Shown here: one piece after another, positions 60,658 to 64,000 of the stretch
How the letters are laid out: every line of letters begins with the position of its first letter
Position numbering within the stretch: the first letter of the stretch is position 1
Assembly: GCA_036897095.1 (NCBI GenBank)
Contig: JAYMSP010000245.1
Span: 1 to 64,000, forward strand
Reading direction: 5' to 3'
Length of the DNA stretch: 64,000 nt
Source of the DNA: Plantago elongata
Taxonomy: Eukaryota; Streptophyta; Magnoliopsida; Lamiales; Plantaginaceae
Translations under genes and position numbers: made by a program
Notes under the pieces: model-generated
What the model was told of the DNA's origin: nothing
What the model saw: the letters and a program-made list of their open reading frames with translations, nothing else
Databases searched by the model: none

Positions 60658-60786
60658 TTATGATTGAATGGCCATTTGAGCAAGATCCTTGACAACTTTC
60701 TGCCTCCTCTCTGAAGTAAGTTTGAATGGTCTAACAAAACCGTGCATCGCGCCTATCTTTGGTATAGGTCCAGTAACATCGAAGCC
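60658..60786 (-). CDS. possible terminal coding exon, unrecognised
   Basis: After a good acceptor (CTACTCAG, 60787–60789 being CAG) an open frame of 42 codons reads GFDVTGPIPKIGAMHGFV and RPFKLTSERRQ onward, then ends in TAA at 60660–60658. Composition looks protein-like (Lys/Arg-rich helix at the end) rather than random. A different frame just downstream (60563–60426) also looks protein-like, with GPHVAPHGEVEFC. I do not recognise either, and no further exons were found upstream, so it may be a relic. Confidence 0.3.
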   Translation of the reverse strand, partial: GFDVTGPIPKIGAMHGFVRPFKLTSERRQKVVKDLAQMAIQS

Positions 60787-60799
60787 CTGAGTAGAAAAG

Positions 60800-61870
60800 T
60801 CATACACAATCATCATTATCATCTCGTTACATATTACTGTAATACACAAAAGACCAAAACCATTACAGATTTGACTAAAAACATCGTGATATACAGGGGC
60901 AGAGACACACCTCTCTAGTCACACCTGAAAAAAAAATTGTTTATAGCTTTGAATTTTTTTTAATTTTGTAAATTAGTACAACTTGACTTTAAGTTTAGCT
61001 ACACCACCACCTAAATAATTATGTCCAACTTCGCAATTACAAGCCCAAATAAAATCTGAAAGACCACATACTAGGTCCAATACCTCTTTAATAATTACGA
61101 TAACACCTTACAAGACAAATAGACAATTATTAGAGGAAACTATAATTAGACAAAACAAAACCCTCCAACTCTCCTCGACCAGGAAGGAAAATTCTTTAGG
61201 CAAGCTGCCACTAATCCGAAACTTGTTTCTTCTTGCAGCATCACATCTCCTTCTCTTTAATTCACCAATTCATCTCTTTCTCTTTTAATTCATCCATTCA
61301 TTTATTCTTTATTTCATAATAACAAATATAATAATTATATTCTATATAAAATTAAGTCAAACATTACTTTTAAAATATTATAAATATATTATTTTAATTA
61401 ATAATCGTACTAATAGAAGAGAAATACATGTGTAATTTTATTATAATTAATTAACATTTAAAATTAATTCAAGAATAACGTTGAAGGGAAATGAGAAAAG
61501 AAAATGAATAAATTTTGGGCCTCACTATTGGAGTAGTGAATTGTGCAGAGTTGCAGTGAGTGAAATGCTGACGTAGCAAAGATTTTGGGACTAAGTGAGT
61601 TGCAACAGAAGAAGATGGTCTAAAGATGAATGGAATTTGTTGGATTTTCTTTGTCAGTGAACCAAGAAGAGATCAGAAAGCCTATTCAAAATTTCTAATG
61701 GACCGGAGGTGGGAATTGTCCAATCGGGGATAAAAAAACCGACTTATTGAAGAGAGTAACAACTCTAATGAACTAGAGGCGGAAGTTACTAGGCAGCCTG
61801 CCTATCACTTGTAAATCGTGATGTTTCTAGCTTCTTCCCCAAATTCTATATGCTTGATTCTTGACAATTT
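60800..61870. other. intergenic, no gene seen
   Basis: AT-rich; CAGGGGCAGAGACAC near 60894 resembles one end of the 32268 MITE but no partner end was found. Confidence 0.45.
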
Positions 61871-62360
61871 AGTTCTTTTTTTCTTCTTTTTAAAGAGTAA
61901 ATAGTAATTTATTTATTAATTATTAACGTATACAATATGCGTACGATTACAATTATTCAAATTCAAAATAGGTACTAGCTAAGAAGGACAAATGTCCCAT
62001 ACAAGATGGTATCTAGTACGATTCACAAAGTTATTTTCAAAAGTTCGTTGGCTGGCTTCCTTGACGAGATGATCATCAGCTTGATTCATTTCTCGACACA
62101 CAAACTGGACATGGACTTCTCCTATGATATACATAAGTCGAAGGCTATCCTCGAGAAGGGTTTGTAGTTGTGGTGTCGCCGCTTCCTTTTGGTTAAGAGA
62201 GTGTAGAAGCACCTGCGAGTCAGTTTGTATTATGATCTTTGTATGCCCAAGGGAAATACAAGACAAGAGTCCCGCTTTTAGAGCTTAAATTCTGCCATGA
62301 TGTGGTTAGTCCGTCCTATGAAGGTGGTTGTTGCTCTGAGAAAGTTTCCTTGGTGTTTCC

Positions 62361-63402
62361 TGTAGACGCTCAGAATCCACAATAGAAAATTAGAGGTTTG
62401 ATTTGGGGGGCACCAGCGACCTGTAAGACAACACGAAAAAAATGCTGGAACGTAAGATCCAAAGGGGACATCGGTGTGGTGCTGACCGAGTGGACTCCGA
62501 CGCTCAAGCTAGTGAGTCTGGAAGATGTGAAATAAATTGTAAATAAATGAAGGGAGGTTGGACTTATCCTGATTGAGATTGTGTGACTCCCTTGGCGGCT
62601 AAGAGGAACTAGCAAGCTAAGATGATCAGGCGGCTAGGAGGATCTAGCAAGATGATCAAGCGGCTAGGAGGAGTCAGCTAGATGATCGGTCGGCTTGGCA
62701 GATGGTTGAATGGACTAGGTGAGGTTGGATGGATGTTTAGAGGATACGATGATGCAGTGATGGAGGTTATGGAAGAGATGATGTTAGGAGACGATTGCAG
62801 AGATAGCTTTAGTTGCTAGGTTCTGCCTGTACGTAGTTTCTAGAGTTCTGCTAGTAATCATGTAACTACTAGATATCAGATGTTAGATGTCCTCTAGGTT
62901 CCCTTTATCCTCCTTTTTATAGATGTAGCTGCACCAACGGGTTGATTCCCATCACTCCCTTGTGGGGTTCTAGTTGAAGAATGATTTTACTCACCTCTCA
63001 GTCTTAGTAACTATCTTCTGACGTGGTGGGAGCTGATGGATGTAGTTGGAGAATGGTACTTTAACCATCTCTAAGTTCCTACCCCTCGGTCTATTCATTT
63101 AGACCTTGGGCTTGTGTTGACTATTGAGTTGCATCTTGGATGAGGTAGTCCAATTAGATGGATCCTTATAACTTGGTCAGGATGTCCTTAATGATTATTG
63201 GGTCTGTCCAAGATACTGATTGGAATCCATCATGCATGAATATCAAGCCCAAGACCTTATTGTCGGGTCGACTTGATTTAACGAAACGGGAGTCTATCCA
63301 AGTATGAATATTTTATGAGTAATTGGGTCTCGCTTAGACGTGTCCAAACAGTTGGGTCAATTTTAATTGTAAATAAGTCCAGATCGGATTTTTACCAATA
63401 CA
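62361..63402. mobile_element. solo LTR (fossil retrotransposon end), 1042 bp, inside LINE 3
   Basis: Begins TGTAGACGCT and ends CCAATACA (TG…CA) and is flanked by exact 5-bp direct repeats TTTCC at 62356–62360 and 63403–63407. LINE similarity resumes directly on either side, which fixes both boundaries. There is no internal retrotransposon region. A TATA-like TTTTTATAGATG near 62910 suggests plus orientation, but this is not certain. It is younger than the LINE it split. Confidence 0.85.
62596..62705. repeat. 30–35 bp tandem repeat inside the solo LTR
   Basis: CGGCT(A/T)(A/G)GAGGA…GATGATC units begin at 62596, 62631, 62661 and 62691, so three full units and a partial one. Confidence 0.85.
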
Positions 63403-64000
63403 TTTCCTAAGAATACTTCCCGTTCCCGCTGACCATATCAAAGGTAAAATCGATCCATCTATGTTCATAGTGACATATCCTGGAGGTGGAGGTGCTCATT
63501 TACATGTGATGCTTTTAGTGGGTTTAGGTTGAGGTGAAGGGTTATAGATGGCAGTATCCTTTATTAGGGTAGTTAGAATTTTGTGAAAGGTAAAGAAGTT
63601 GAAATCTTGGTTTCTGAAGATTTTGTGGTTTTTGGTTTGCCAACATAGCCAGCAAAAATTTAAGATTAAAAGTTGTTGAGGCGAGTTGTGGGCCAATGAG
63701 GTTACAATTTGAGAAAATGTATCAATTTTTTATGGCAGATCAATGAAGATCAGATTCCTACTTGAGGATAATGTAGGACAATCAAAGAAAATATGTGTCA
63801 TTGTTTCAGGAGCAGTTTGACATAGTGAACATAGGGGTGAAGGTATGATTCTTATATCAAACAATTTTTCTGTTGTTGGTAGCCTGTCGTATAAGGTAAT
63901 CCAAGTGAAAAACCTTATCTTTGGGAGGGTTTTAAGAGTCCAAATGGACTTCCAAGGCCAATTCACTTGTGGTGGCATGTCTTGATTGATGAGAAGGTGT

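Larger units (their letters stand above)
61875..64000 (-). mobile_element. L1-type LINE, interrupted by a solo LTR and cut by the window edge (LINE 3)
   Basis: From 64000 downward: zinc-finger zf-RVT region (RFFTWITLYDRLPT, CSLCQ…HIFFDC, 63978–63730), linker with FCWLCWQTKNHKIFRN (near 63640), start of RNase H (MNIDGS near 63460), then the LTR insert 62361–63402, then the rest of RNase H (TTTFIGRTNHIMAEF near 62320, IIIQTDSQVLLHSLNQ near 62230, FVCREMNQADDHLVKEAS near 62080). The 3' end lies in the T-rich run near 61880. An in-frame stop and frame changes show it is dead. RT should lie beyond the window. Confidence 0.88.

Noticed and set aside
60890-60950. Second copy of the CAGGGGC-ended hAT MITE
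   Set aside because: Only one end is recognisable; no matching end or 8-bp duplication found nearby.

Overview
This is nuclear DNA of a flowering plant, most likely a eudicot. It is AT-rich. Its genes have GT–AG introns and plant-specific family membership: a UDP-glucuronate 4-epimerase with an N-terminal membrane anchor, an ANTH/AP180 protein of the At5g35200 type, a CCR-like reductase of the At2g23910 type, and a G-type lectin fragment. L1-type LINEs with an RNase H domain fill part of the space between genes. I read splice structures by eye from frame continuity and remembered Arabidopsis homologues; nothing was searched.

Layout. 3–395: broken bulb-lectin fragment of a G-type lectin receptor kinase. 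4090–5673 (+): CCR-like reductase, six exons. 6464–11670 (−): HDDC2-type 5'-deoxynucleotidase, eight exons, convergent with the reductase. 12.5–23.3 kb: transposon land (solo LTR with an internal minisatellite, Harbinger-type MITE, GCTCG-rich and TATCCG-rich repeats, LINE, hAT element, SINEs). 26000–27295 (−): intronless UDP-glucuronate 4-epimerase. 28.7–39.8 kb: gene-poor, with a degenerate 45-bp minisatellite, tandem duplications, a 164-bp hAT MITE, a GC-rich hairpin, a Stowaway-like MITE and a second Harbinger-type MITE. 40351–41085 (−): tRNA (guanine-N7) methyltransferase with an intron in its 5' leader. 43.3–46.1 kb: second LINE. 47252–47524 (−): glycine-rich secreted protein with a probable frameshift. 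49203–56854 (−): AP180/CALM clathrin-assembly protein in 15 coding exons, intact except for one in-frame TAG in exon 10. 61.9–64 kb: third LINE, split by a solo LTR and running off the window.

The genes do not form a pathway. They are ordinary single-copy-style plant genes: cell-wall sugar supply (GAE), endocytosis (AP180), tRNA modification (TrmB), nucleotide clean-up (HDDC2) and a reductase of unknown substrate. HDDC2 and the CCR-like gene are also near each other on Arabidopsis chromosome 2 by locus number (At2g23820, At2g23910), which hints at old conserved neighbourhood.

Most noteworthy: (1) a very short (~80–95 bp) tRNA-like SINE family with six copies, each flanked by an 11–15 bp target duplication; (2) the single stop codon in a symmetric 81-bp exon of the AP180 gene, together with a Gln/Pro-rich C-terminus built of tandem repeats; (3) a ~1-kb Mutator-type element with exact 9-bp target duplication in the leader intron of the same gene; (4) two solo LTRs with clean target duplications, one inserted into a LINE.
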